NCBI GenBank assembly: GCA_024734495.1
Contig: JALMQS010000068.1
Coordinates: forward strand, 2,016,075-2,080,074
Direction: 5' to 3'
DNA from: Forficula auricularia
Taxonomy: Eukaryota > Arthropoda > Insecta > Dermaptera > Forficulidae
Length of the DNA: 64,000 bases
The notes below the pieces were generated by a model. That model was not told the origin of the DNA. It saw nothing but the letters and a program-made list of their open reading frames with translations, and ran no database searches. Each line of letters starts with the position of its first letter. The first letter of the stretch is position 1. The position numbers were made by a program, and so were the translations under genes. Positions 10,962-22,478 of this stretch are shown piece by piece.

Positions 10962-12144
10962 GTAAATAACACTTACCATAATATTTACCTACATAGATCT
11001 ATAGATTAATTATCTCTCCTTTTATTTGAAAGACCAAGATAGTGGCTGTTTGTAGTGAAGGATTTTCATTTTATGATTGACTTTTTTGTTTTAAATTGAA
11101 TTGATTTGTTTTATTACTTTGTACAATATTGAGAAGTCTGCCTTCCGGGCGAACCTAATATTGAATTCACGCAAAAATGTCTGGAACGTAGAATAAAATA
11201 ATTTTAACCAATTTTTTTTTCTGCATGTGTCTGGATTCAGATACCCCGATAACTTAAGATCAAAAAGTCATAGAAAGTTCATTCTTGTGCTAAAATGTTT
11301 ATATTTCCAATGCGGAAAACAGATTAGATTTTGGGCTTTCTAGCTCAAGATTTTCCAGTTAAAAAATCAAAATCATCATTATCTGAAATTTTTTGAGATT
11401 TTAATCCGTTTCTAGAGCGAAAAATAATAAACAATCGAACAGGTGTTATTTTTTCATTATCCACCGAAACTACAAACATCGGCACGAACCGAGTCTTAAA
11501 AACGACGCACTTTTTCCTCCAATTTATATTTTCATTGTGTATTATTCAGGAATCAATAGAAGATCTTCAAGTCAAACCTTATTTTAATCCTCTATGAGAT
11601 CTGCAGGGAAAAACAAGCTCCTTTAGTTAATATGACCTGCCAGAAACGCGACCCTATGCTACAATGTCTGTCTGTATGTTCGTCTGTCAGAGCTCGTAGC
11701 TCTTAAAATAAATAGAATAACGACTTGTTAAAAGTTTTATAGATTCATTTTCCATCAAATTGAAAGTGAATAATATTTTTTTTTTGGCCGGGAAGAGGGG
11801 AAGATTTTGATGTTGAAAATAAAAAATATTTTTTTATCAATGAGTGTCTGAGATATTATTGTAAAAAGTAGAATTAGGTTTTTAAAATTTATTTTTATGT
11901 AAGTGGCCATTTTTAAGTGATTTTTGTACCTCTCGGTGTTTCGAAATATTTAATTTAAAATTATGGAAAAAATTGCATACATTCCCTTAATTCTCCTTAT
12001 TAACGACATTAAGAATGAATTTGTTGATATAAAGTATAGAACCCTCTGTGTATGCGGCCCGAGTTTAACTTGGCTGACTTATTACTTTATTTATAGCTAG
12101 ATATGGGAGAAAGTAATATTTTATTTTTATTTTATTGAGTTTAA

Positions 12145-12745
12145 CCCTAGAACGTCCGGTCACACCTTTTCTTTTCAATAACTTTCAGAAAAGGGGTCCC
12201 ATAAATTCAAATTTCAATATTCCTACATTAATACATAATAAAATTATTCTTAAAGCATTTTCTAAAAAAAATGTATAGCTATGTTTACCTAATTTTTTCC
12301 TTGGAACCATTTTACAAACACAAAGTCATAAGTCCGGCCTCTCAGGCCCAGGGGTTTTCTGTGTATTAAAACAGTAAAAACAGTAATAAAAGTATTGATA
12401 GTATTATTCATTTTTATAAATCCTAATATAAATTTAATAATAAAATCAATATAATTATTGTAAATATGTATTATAAACTGATAAACCTATAGAGGGCCTG
12501 ACAGGCCAAGCTCGTGACTTTATGTACAATTTTTCATTTTTTAAAAATTTTTAGACCGAAGTATAGTAAAAAATACATAAAAACAATAAATAAAGTATTG
12601 ATTTATTATTAATTTTTATAAATCTTGATAGAAATTAATAAAAAAAATGAATATAATTATTGAAAAATGTGTTATAAGCCAATTAAACATATAGCGGGCC
12701 TGTCTTGTGTCTTTGTGTTTGTGTAAAAGCTTGTGTGTTCTAGGG
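12145..12745. mobile_element. piggyBac-like MITE with CCCTAGAA ends
   Basis: 601 bp starting CCCTAGAACGTCCGG and ending GTGTGTTCTAGGG, flanked by TTAA on both sides (12141-12144, 12746-12749). CCCTAGAA next to TTAA is the hallmark of piggyBac ends. The interior has two diverged copies of a roughly 190-bp segment, each with a GGCCTxxCAGGCC-like or similar GC-rich knot and ATATAATTATTG. Confidence 0.92.
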
Positions 12746-13486
12746 TTAAAAATATCTGAAAACTGGAGAAAAATGATTTTCAGACAATATTTTCTTTTCT
12801 TTTTGTGTGCCTGGATTTCAATAACTATAATAACTCAAGTATTATAATTCTAAACCCGTGAAATGCTTAGCTTCAGAAATTTCAGTTAAAAAAATGTAAA
12901 ACATCAAAAACAAAATAATCCTTACTGTCTCGATTGTAGTTAGTGAGCTGAAATTTTTGGGAAAAGTTTGTATTAATAAGCTGCTTTGATCCGAATTTAA
13001 TCTTTTTAGCTCAAACTATTTGCTGTCAAAAAAACCCCAATCAAATAATAATGAAAATGGGAGGTTTTTTATTGTTCAAATCTCCCTTTTTCTTAAGGGT
13101 TGATGAAGACCACGTAGCTTATTCAATAGAATAATTGACTTAAATTGCTGGAGAGGCATTTAGAGAAATTATTAAAATCATAGTATTTCCCCCTCCATTC
13201 CCTTCCCTTCTGTTATTTCATATAAGATAAAGAAAGCGTTTAAAAAGCCTATTGGATCAGTTCTTGGCTGGCTGCCTGGGTGTCAATTCCCAGACATTAA
13301 TTAATTTATTAAGAAAATATTATTGATTCCCCAGAGCTTGAATTCATCAACTAAAAATCGTTCCTGTCCTTTTGTCACACTTTATCAGAATTTAGGTTTT
13401 TATAACGTTTGGACTTAAATTAAGTTCCTTTTTCACTAAAAATTGTTATCGTACTTCTGAGAAATTTTATCAAAATATCATCAAAT

Positions 13487-13640
13487 TTTAGAATTTAGAA
13501 TTTCATTAAATTTTAGAATTTAGAATTTCTTCAAATTTTAGAATTTAGAATTTCTTCAAAATTTCCAATTTATTTAAAGTTTATGATTTAGAAATTAATC
13601 AAAATTTAGAATATGGAATTTCTTCAAATGTTAGAATTTA
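13487..13640 (+). repeat. AT-rich minisatellite
   Basis: Five or so imperfect units of about 28 bp around TTTTAGAATTTAGAATTTCTT. Confidence 0.8.
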
Positions 13641-14624
13641 CATTTTTAAAACGTTTCGAGTTTAATTAAGCTGCTTATTCAATAAAAAAAATTGTTCTGA
13701 CTTTTGTAGCGAGCTACAATTAGAATTACTTCAAATTTTAGTATTTACAACATTTAGAGTCAAGCAAAATCATGTTCTTCTTTTAAAATCATTAATACCC
13801 TCCTGACAACCATCATCCAAATTTTAGAATGTGGTTTTTTAGAAAGATTTTAATTAAATTAATTATTTTTTTCATTAAAATTTAAACCTCGAATAAATAT
13901 ATGAATATAAATAAATATAAAGAAAATGATGGTTATTAAAATAAAAAAAATAAAAAATTGGATAAATATAGTTAAGAATACGCTCTTTTATACCTATATT
14001 ATGATATGGTCCTAAGATATTAATAAAATCAGTGAACAATGCTGTTTTTTGCATTTTTGAACCAGAAGCTAGGGAGACCAAAATCTAATCAGTTCTCCGT
14101 ATTGAAAATACAAAGATTTTAACACAAGAACGTCTTTCCGTTTTGAGTTATCTTGTGTATCGGAATTCAGACAGACAGATAGAAAACAAATCTTAGTTGA
14201 AAATTATGTTTCTCAAGTTTCGGACATTTTAAAGCACACATTTTTTTGCCTGCATCCCAGGCGTACCAAGTAATTTTTAGAAGTTATAATTATGTATTGA
14301 TTTTTCCGCAAATCAAAAATTGATTGGCTAGATGTATGGTAAAGTCTCGTAGATGGGCACATCAGCTTATTTTATTAGTTTTATTTTGATACACTCTTTT
14401 TTAAAAAACTTCCGATGTACCTAGCGATAGTGGTAATTAGGGAAAATATTCATAGCGAAAAAACGCATTTGGATCTCTATGCTATTCTAAATTATTTTTG
14501 TTTACGTACAAAAGGACGTTTAATGAGGAAAAATTCACCTTAATATTATTTTTAATTAGTTAAATAAATCTGTTTTTATAAAAGTTTTTTCAATATCAAA
14601 CATGAAGTAACTTTTTGGAATGTG

Positions 14625-14626
<2 letters not shown>

Positions 14627-14705
<79 letters not shown>
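14627..14705. repeat. (TA)n microsatellite
   Basis: About 39 uninterrupted TA dinucleotides; shorter (TA)n tracts recur near 16740, 16805, 45368 and 58570-58614. Confidence 0.97.
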
Positions 14706-14708
<3 letters not shown>

Positions 14709-15517
14709 GCCATCTAATGGAAGAGAAGTGTTAAATATTTGAAACTAAAAGTGAATAAAAATATAGGCTAAATTATTTTTTATATCAAAGAATAATCGCT
14801 TATGTTAGTTTTTTATAATTAAATTGAACAAATATAAAAAAATCAAAATTCTAAATCAAAATTAGACAAAAGAAATTTGAAAATATTGCCATACTATAAA
14901 GAATGGATTCTAAGATTTTTGAAAATCTTAAACTTATATCTCTTTTGATTCTTGATTAATTAATTTCCTTTAATATGAGAATTTTATGAAAAAAATAAAT
15001 AAAAATTAAAGAAAGAATAAAAAATTATTTGTATATGAAAATTAGATGAAAATAAAAGTACATAAATTTTGACTATATAGAATATAAATTTATTAGGTCA
15101 AATAGTAACGTAATTTACAATTTTATTGTTTAAAATATTGAAAAATCTTGCAATCCATCCGTTTCTAAAAATAAATTAAGCATTATTAAACCTAAGGAAA
15201 AGTGAATAAAAAAAAAAAAAAGAATTCAAAGTGCATTGGTACCCAAAATGTGTCCCAAAATAGAAAAAGTATATTTAGTGAAAGCATGCATCATGGCATG
15301 CGGATAATCACGATGATAATCATAGCAAATGAGATGGTGATTAGTGAAGTTTAATTAAATCCAAGTTTTGATGAGAGTGTGGATGATGAGAGGCATGATT
15401 GAATGCATACAGGAAAGAACCAATTCACGGCATTTCCGTCAATTGGTTGCTCGAGTGACAAATCGAAGTGCGTGTTGTTGGGTGGGTGGGTAGCGAAGGA
15501 AGGCGCCGCGCTCTTAC

Positions 15518-15615
15518 CCTCTTGCCTCGCTTGCCTCGGGGCCCTTTTTCTCCTGGTAAGCCTGGAGGCCCAGTTGGTCCCACCTCTCCCTTTTCACCCC
15601 TCTGGCCATCAGGTC
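15518..15615 (-). CDS. Collagen exon 7 with basic GKRGKR end
   Basis: A 98-nt exon; with the G carried over from exon 6 it encodes 11 triplets: GPD GQR GEK GEV GPT GPP GLP GEK GPR GKR GKR. Donor GTAAGAGC is good. The acceptor TGATGTGTTGCAAAG has a poor pyrimidine tract and is accepted because the phase-1 join is exact. The terminal RGKRGKR stretch is strongly basic: a candidate heparin/heparan-sulfate binding patch, or by inference a proprotein-convertase site depending on what follows (the next residues are GPK). An open frame runs further upstream (MMCC...) and downstream past the donor; I regard both extensions as intronic. Confidence 0.87.
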
Positions 15616-15779
15616 CTTTGCAACACATCACAATTAACTAGTTTCCCACTTCCACTAGCTCCAAATTCAAATTGGAACATTCACTTCCATAGTTAACAAA
15701 ATTCGAATTAGTAGTCAATGAAATGCATTAAATTTTGGTTCTAAAATAATCTGAATTGAAATTAAATATGAAGTCTTAC
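15616..15779 (-). other. Short intron between collagen exons 6 and 7
   Basis: A 164-bp intron joining exons in phase 1. GT donor (GTAAGACT) on exon 6 is strong; the 3' end lacks a clear pyrimidine tract, so splicing here may be inefficient or regulated. Confidence 0.8.
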
Positions 15780-15885
15780 CAGGAGGTCCGGGAGGCCCTG
15801 GAGGGCCTTCGATAATTCCTGTTGAGAAATGATCGCCGTTCAGCATTGTAGTCAGACCACGTTCTCCTTTATCTCCTTTGTCACC
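15780..15885 (-). CDS. Collagen exon 6 carrying a 16-residue interruption
   Basis: A 106-nt exon: three triplets GDK GDK GER, then G followed by LTTMLNGDHFSTGIIE, then GPP GPP GPP and the first base of a Gly codon. The insertion breaks the triple helix and is followed immediately by three Pro-Pro triplets, a typical renucleation pattern after an interruption. Acceptor TTTGTTCGTAG, donor GTAAGACT. Human type XXV and related MACIT chains, as I recall them, also have an interruption running straight into GPPGPP, which is part of why I lean to that class; this is recollection, not an alignment. Confidence 0.92.
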
Positions 15886-16263
15886 CTACGAACAAATTGT
15901 AACCAAATTCAATCTTCAAACAGGCAAACAGAAACAATTTTAATTGCGAAACATACTTCTCTCAAGCACTCCAAGTTTGTTCATTGTTATACTATTGTAT
16001 AAAATAAACACGGATAACAAGGGTTAACAAATTAACTTTTCACCATATTCTTATCTTTGTCTTTGCAAAACCTACATATTAAAGTGGCCAAGTGCCATTC
16101 GGACTAGCATACCGAGGGCTTCGTACCAAAAATATACCTAAACTTACCTAATAGCTGCTACGAGCGTGCCTACGGCCTAACTGTTTTCGAGAAACCGATT
16201 CTATAGAAAGATATATATATATGGAAGAATTGCTCATTTGATAGTTAAAGATAAGATAAGATA

Positions 16264-16996
16264 CAGGAAAGGATTTAGGATCTATGGGCCCCAATATTTT
16301 TTAAAATTACCCTACAAAAACCGCATTTTCAACAATTATCGAATTAAAAATTTAAAAATAAACGTGCATGACTCTTTATTGAAACCTTCTTAAATATATA
16401 TAAAAAACCCCTGTGGCAGGCCGTAGGAAGAGGTAAATTTCGAAGGGGTTCTAGCTCCCTTTAGACTGGTCCTATCAAAAACTTTTCAGACACAAGTTGT
16501 AGAGGTTAATTAGTAGAATAATTGCAACCAAACTAGTATCATTTATATTGTTATGAATTTTTTCATTTTTCAACCCCTCACTATTTCCACCCCCTTGGGG
16601 CTGAAGTCACCAAAAACTAAGCAGTTCTTGTTTACATCAAGACCAAATTTTGTGCCAAATTTTTTTGCCATCGGTTGAAAGTTGCGGCCTCCAGCGCACC
16701 CACAAAATTGCGACATATACCCCCCCCCCCACATAACCATATATATATATATATTTATATGTTAACATTTAAATGAAAGCGAAAGTTCAAACTATATATA
16801 ACTTTATATATATATATATATATATATAAACTTTTGAATGGAGGGTGGTTTTGGGGTCTTGGGGCCATGATCGGAAAAATTATGATGAAATTTTCCGGTA
16901 CCTTTATTTCTTCGAAATCTACCTAAAAAAGTAGACCCTTTGTGGTGCAGGCCCATAGGCTGCAGCCTGCGTAGCCTGTACTTAAATCCGGCCCTG
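16264..16996. mobile_element. Non-autonomous hAT element with perfect 8-bp duplication
   Basis: 733 bp beginning CAGGAAAGGATTTAGG and ending CTTAAATCCGGCCCTG, which are imperfect inverted repeats. It is flanked by identical octamers ATAAGATA at 16256-16263 and 16997-17004, the size expected for hAT insertion. No coding frame; contains C-runs and TA tracts. Confidence 0.92.
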
Positions 16997-17488
16997 ATAA
17001 GATATGAGAATTGACTAATTCTTATTTAAATCTAATTTAACATTTTTTAGTTGATTGAACATAAATTATGGCGAGTCTGGTTGCCTGCTTCGGCATCGAT
17101 GACGGTGTTGAAGCGGGTGGCCTAAGTTCAGGATAAAATAAGACCGGCTCAACTTCGGCTTCACTACTATCAAATGATAAAATATCTCATTCAAATGGAC
17201 CAAAAATAAAATAAAAAACAAACTAACAAACATCAATTACAGCTTGGCATTGTTTAAAAACTAGGGCTCTAGACAAAAATTTCTATTCACTATTAAAATT
17301 AATTATTTTTTATATTTACATGTTGAATAAAACTATAGCCAATATCTCGATGTCATATAATTTTATTTAGTCTTCCTCCGACTCTACGGTATCGTTCTTC
17401 AGGACATATTTTAGTAAACAAATACTAAAATCTTCAAAGAAGTTTCGTTTAATGTTTGCTTACTAGACTATGCCGTGAAAATTTTTTT

Positions 17489-17548
17489 TATATTGAAGGA
17501 GACAAATAAAAGAGTGTGTCTTCTGCTGGAATTATACATTTTATTTAA
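17489..17548 (+). repeat. GAAGGAGACAA family, single arm
   Basis: About 60 bp sharing TATTGAAGGAGACAA, AGAGTGTGTCTTCTGCTGG and the ATTTTATTTA end with the foldback at 3283-3404. Confidence 0.7.
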
Positions 17549-18206
17549 AACGCTTCTTTAATTATTTGGGGTGGAATGCAATCAACACGACTGGAAAGGG
17601 ATCTTTTTTTATTCATTTAATTAATGAATATGTGTTTCTGCTTTACTTTATCTAGATAATATTTAAATTATATTCTAACTGTGAAGCTTTCGCTAATAAA
17701 TAATTGTTTTCCTTTTTATTTGATGCATAGCACTTTAATTTCGACTTTTGGATAAGACTCAACAGCATTTTAATTGTTTTATCAATATTTTAATATTTTA
17801 CTTTCGATCATAAAGTTATTCATGCCTTTCTATCTTTCAGTGAGAAAAGAAATGTTGAAGGTGAGGCACAAAAAAGAGAGAAATGCTCTTGAGAGATGAT
17901 CTTGTTAAAACTCGAGCTCTGTTTAAAAGCAAACGAAAAGAGGCGTTAGATATGAAACCACTCCAAAGAATTCCACTTGGCGAATCCGTTCATTCAACAA
18001 GAAAAAATGTGAAAAAAAAACATTTTTTTTTTTATTTACCGAATCTCGTGAATACTTTCTATTGTAAATAAATATTTTAATAGTAAAATGCGCACATAAC
18101 ATGGTATTAAACTTCCTAATGTCATGAATTCCAATTTAAATTAAGAATTATAAATATAAGAACATTTTTCATATTTGATATCTACGAATTTACACTATAT
18201 TTTTTT

Positions 18207-19127
18207 AACTGACTTCAAAAAAGGAGGAGGTTCTCAATTCGAATGATTTTTTTTTGTGTCTACGTTACCTCATATCTTCGTCAATTGTAAACATGATTTT
18301 GATGATTTTTTTTGCATTGGGTTCAGTCTAGTTTCCGATTGGTCCCGTTTTTTCATTGGTATTGACCTTTTTTGTTATGTTTGTTTAGGCATAACTTCTT
18401 TGTTTATGAACCGATTTTAATGACTCTTTTTTTATTGGGAAGGGGGTACCTTAGCGGTGGTACCATATTAATTTGGTCAAGTTCTGAAGATATGATCAAT
18501 GACGAAATAACGTAAATCTCCAATTATATTAAATAAAATCTTTTATAAAAAAATCTTAAAACATTCATTTAAAACCTGCAAACGTTTCGAGAGAATTTCT
18601 ATATTTATGAATTTAATTTTATTATCATTTTCTGATTCATTCGCCCGACGCTTTCTCTTACGAGCTGCATGCAAGGTATTATATTAAGTCACTATTAATA
18701 ACATCACTAAAAGAGAAAAATAAAAATAATTTTTATAAAAAAAAAATCGACTTCAAAAAATTAAATGCAACAAATAAAATAATAATAACTTAAAAATAAA
18801 ATAAAATACACTAAAAGGTATAAAATAATTATTATCTTATTTAGTTACAACTAAATGACGAAATATTAACATGAAATTACTTTTTGAAGTCGGTGCCAAA
18901 CATATACATTTTAAGAATCGCACTCGGCGGATCTTACTAGTACGTTTGACGGGTACGCTTGCTTATATAGTTTGTTTGGCACCGACTTCAAAAAGTGATT
19001 TCATGTTAATATTTCGTCGTTTAGTTGTAACTAAATTATATAATTATTTTATACCTTTTAGTGTATTTTATTTTATTTTAAGTTATTATTATTTTATTTG
19101 TTGCATTTAATTTTTTTGAAGTCGGTT
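18207..19127 (-). mobile_element. ACCGACTTCAAAA element, copy 1
   Basis: About 920 bp bounded by AACTGACTTCAAAAAAGGAGG and GAAGTCGGTT. It consists of a unique region (18207-18720) and a palindrome of about 380 bp (18745-19127) whose centre carries GTGCCAAAC / GTTTGGCAC. Two more copies lie in opposite orientation at 50.7k and 52.6k. The boundary motif with GGAGGAGG resembles a repeat that I recall as common in insects. Confidence 0.8.
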
Positions 19128-19198
19128 TTTTTTATAAAAATTATTTTTTTAAGACTAAAATTTGATTTATCCCTGCTATTCTTGGAAAAATATTATAC

Positions 19199-19920
19199 AG
19201 GTAAACCTCCGATAATATGGTAAATAGGTTCCTAGAAAATGCCGTGTTGTGTGAAACCGTGTTATATGAGACTCAAAGCCAGTAAAAAAAGGGGGGAGGG
19301 GTCCTTTTTTTTAATTCAATTTAAGCAACTTAATTTTTATTAAATTGGTGTTGTATTCGCCCGTGTTAAAATTTTTTCTTAAATTTTCTAAAATTTCAAC
19401 GTTTCGCCATATTTTTCCACTTCTTCAGTTTTAAGCTTAACCTCTTCGTAATAAATAGTATATAGTTATATTACAAAGAGGTTAAGCTTAAAACTGAAGA
19501 AGTGGAAACATATACGACGAAACGTTGCTTTTTAAAAATTTAACTTCCAATTTATTTCCAATTCCAAGTTCCCAATAACCAGCCATATAAGAAAAATTAA
19601 TTTTTATTAAAAATACAAATGTATAGTATAAACAAAAGGAAAAAAAAATATTATTTATATTTAATGCGACCTTAATTTAATACATTTTTTTAAATCTTTC
19701 AGGTGGTTTATTCGCAATTCAAAAAACATATCCTAGTATTTTTTGTAGTAATTTATTCAGCGAAGACAAGCATTTTATCAGGGGTACCCACAAGGGGGTT
19801 AAGACACAATCATGTTATCTAGTGCTGTAGAAGTACAGTGTTATATAAAGTTTTTTGCAATTTTTTTATCGTGTTAGAGCGAAACCGTGTTGTAAGATTC
19901 CGTGCTGTAGGATGGCTAAG
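19199..19920. mobile_element. Terminal-inverted-repeat element with internal hairpin
   Basis: Ends share CCGTGTTGTGTGAAACCGTG-like sequence with the inverse near 19880-19910. Inside, 19396-19526 forms a strong hairpin (CTTCTTCAGTTTTAAGC with its complement). The AAACCTCCGATAATATGG start recalls pogo/Tigger ends, weakly. Confidence 0.5.
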
Positions 19921-19957
19921 TGTAATTATAGTTTTTTGTATATAATAATATTGATGC

Positions 19958-20111
19958 AGAGGGTCAGGTTGGCCGAGTGGGCCACGGCAAATATTTGACT
20001 GGCTATAATCTAATACCTACACCAATTTACACACACACTCGTACATTCATAACTGTGACGCTTGGCTAAAATGTGCATTTAGTCCCGCGCCAATAAATAA
20101 ATAAAAAAAAA
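19958..20111 (+). mobile_element. tRNA-related SINE candidate
   Basis: GGTTGGCCGAGTGG near the start matches a tRNA (Leu/Ser-type) A-box. The 3' end has CCAATAAATAAATAAAAAAA, a typical short-repeat tail. A B-box is not clear, so this is tentative. Confidence 0.5.
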
Positions 20112-20114
20112 ATG

Positions 20115-20395
20115 ATGCAAGAAAATGTAGCAAAAAGATGCAACATCTGTAGTCCGGGGTGGACCCTTGCAATGTAGAGAGAACAGAAAACATTTCAGGG
20201 ATTGGGCCTGAGTTGACGGTACCTGTGCTGTGGATGCAGGTCTTGAAAGTTAAATTGTCGGAAAGACTGATGTGAGAAGAGAGTTCCAGTCTCTAGAAGT
20301 CATAGGAATAAACGTGTTGGCGAATGTGTTTGTTCGGTTAGAATCTAAATTAATCGCGAAGACATGTTGAATGTTTAAAAATCCAATATTTTACC
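20115..20395 (+). repeat. Unidentified dispersed repeat, copy 2
   Basis: Contains GCAGGTCTTGA, AGAGAGTTCCAGT and AGGAATAAACG in the same order as 8160-8740. Identity unknown. Confidence 0.45.
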
Positions 20396-20417
20396 CCCTC
20401 AGAACAATCACTATTAT

Positions 20418-20862
20418 TGTATATGAAAGATATTAATTTGCCGATGGTAATAGATTCAAATTTACTAGAAAATCATAAGATGGTGTCATCTATAAAATCC
20501 GATGGAATGGAATATTTTTAATTATATGTCAGAGGGGTTGTTTTTCACCCCCTCGGGAATCGAACCCGAGTGCCAGCAACAGCAATCCGGGCCATCTGGC
20601 TCACCTGCGGGATGCGAACCTCTCTGACATATGTAAACGAGTAAAATATTTTACTCAAAGATTGTTATCTTAATTTGTAAAATTTCGCGATATAGTGATT
20701 CTAAATTTAAACATATAGCCATGCCATATAATTTATTAAAGGTCGATGAGTGTTTCGAATTTCGAAGATATTCCCGAGGGGGTGAAAAACAACCACTCTG
20801 ACATATAATTAAAAATATTTCATTCCATCGGATTTAATAGATGACACCATCTTATGATTTAC
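20418..20862. mobile_element. Palindromic element with tRNA-like core, copy 2
   Basis: Near-identical to the 5.6k copy: left arm ATGAAAGATATTAATTTGCC, minus-strand tRNA-like unit at about 20525-20632 with B-box GGTTCGATTCC, and an inverted right arm ending GACACCATCTTATGATTT. The shared arrangement at two sites indicates a mobile family and not a tRNA gene. Confidence 0.78.
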
Positions 20863-21175
20863 TATTATTTTAATTACTTATTGTAATATTTACAAAAAAG
20901 TATTATTATAAAAAATTAAGTTGAAATAAAATTGCTTGCTCCACACTTAATTCCTCTCTAGTGCACGTGAGCAGTAACCACTACCCTCCTCGGTACTTCC
21001 AGGTTGCCTACTGTCCAGGCAATAACCAGCCTCTTGGTCGGCCCTAGTATTGAATTCACTCAAAAACAATTTTTTTGCTCATTGTTTTTAAAAAGTCTGA
21101 AACGTGGAGAAAAATAATTTTCATCTATCATTTTTTTTCTCTCTCTGTGTATCTGGATTACAATACTCTGCTTAA

Positions 21176-21774
21176 GGGAGTTCGGGACAGCTTATCTATC
21201 TGGTTGATCTTCGAAAAATCTTTTCTATTTCTGCAGAATGACAACGTCTGCCTACTAAATTTTTTTAATAAAAAATTGTTAATAATGAGGTTAATTTCGA
21301 ATAAAAATCTTTGTTTTAATAATATTAATAAAAAGAATATTGAGATAAATTTTTTCTCATTATAAAAACATTTATTTGACACAAAAACGATTTCAAAAAA
21401 TATAGTTGGAATTCTACACTAGTGCTTTTGTTATATTCTATTGACTGCAAATACTCTTTTTTATACATTTATGAATAACTAATTAACTATACTGTCAAAT
21501 CTATTGAAAAATGTATCATTCGATTCATAAAAGTTGAATTATTGATCTGTATAAATTTGTTGAAAATGGTATAATTTGTATAGAAGTTATAGCAATTTTA
21601 AAAGCTCTGTCCATTTACTTCCATGTTCAAAGGACAATTTTCAATAATTTATTTCTCGATAATGGGACAGACGATCAACTTTAAATTTCGGGAATAATTA
21701 TTTCATACATCAATGATTCGATTGTAGAAATTTGAGAATTTTCTTATAAAAATCATAAACAGTCCCGAACCCCC
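21176..21774. mobile_element. TTAA-flanked (piggyBac-type) MITE, copy 2
   Basis: 599 bp with ends GGGAGTTCGGGAC and GTCCCGAACCCCC, flanked by TTAA (21172-21175, 21775-21778). Confidence 0.9.
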
Positions 21775-21924
21775 TTAACAACAAAAAGTCGTAAAAAGGT
21801 TTTTCTGAAACCAAAATGTTTGTATTTCCAAAGTGGACAAGTGATTAGATTTTGGACTTTGTAACTTTAGAACTTTGAGTTAAAAAATATATTTTTAAAT
21901 ATTTTCATTGAGATATTAAGGGAT

Positions 21925-22135
21925 TAAAGTTTAAATGTTTATTTAAATCACACATGATTACTTTATAATTATTTATTGAAACAAATAATTAGAATTTTAA
22001 TACTGAAACAAATAATTACAATTTCAATAAATAATTATAAAGTAATCATGTGTGATTTAAATAAAAATTTAAACTTTAATCAAATTAATCACAAAAATAA
22101 AAGCTTCAACAGCTTCATTACTAATATTAAGGGAT
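21925..22135. repeat. Inverted repeat with same tail as 10.6k
   Basis: The block AAATCACACATGATTACTTT is inverted about 80 bp later as AAAGTAATCATGTGTGATTT, followed by AAAAGCTTCAACAGCTTCATT as in the 10.6k copy. Confidence 0.7.
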
Positions 22136-22379
22136 TCTTACTGTAAAAACATAAACAAACAATCAGGCATTTTTCAATTTCAATTTATTAAATTAATCCT
22201 TTTATTGTCTTTAAACCCCACTATATTACAAATAAAGAATTCGGAACTAATTAAATTAGTTAATTAAATCAAAAAAATATAATTTTTAATATTTTATTAT
22301 ATTTATAAGTAAGGTATCTCTAACTTTAGCTGGTTGCGATTGCTCACCTTTCTGTGTCACAGACTAGTAGCTTATAAAA

Positions 22380-22470
22380 TATTAAAGGTAGAAACTTGAC
22401 ATAAAGAGAAATCAATGAGGTTGTTCTCTGCTTGATGCAAATAAAGATATACATACCTATATACTCTATA
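22380..22470 (-). repeat. 90-bp dispersed repeat beside (TA)n
   Basis: Inverse copy (ATAAAGAGAAATCAATGAGG, then CTCTGCTTGATGCAAATAAA) of a family with members at 28790-28890, 40861-40920, 47665-47755, 58278-58340, 59175-59275, 61436-61515 and 62190-62285. The family is usually next to an ATATA tract. Confidence 0.8.
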
Positions 22471-22478
22471 TATATATA

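Larger units (their letters stand above)
6950..15517 (-). other. Intron between collagen exons 7 and 8
   Basis: An 8.6-kb intron. Contents that I can support are TTAA-flanked MITEs at 8748-9341 and 12145-12745, a repeat segment at about 8160-8740 that recurs at 20.1-20.4k, a plus-strand exon-like stretch at 10905-10961, a repeat tail at about 10548-10720, a 28-bp-type minisatellite at 13487-13640 and (TA)n at 14627-14705. The sequence at 6960-8150, 9350-10540 and 10980-12100 is AT-rich with no feature I recognise. The longest open frame, 106 codons at 9920-10240, is not convincing. Confidence 0.75.

Noticed and set aside
15403..15696. 97-codon plus-strand frame at 15.4-15.7k
   Set aside because: Antisense of collagen exon 7; the GC-rich Gly/Pro codons remove stops on the opposite strand.
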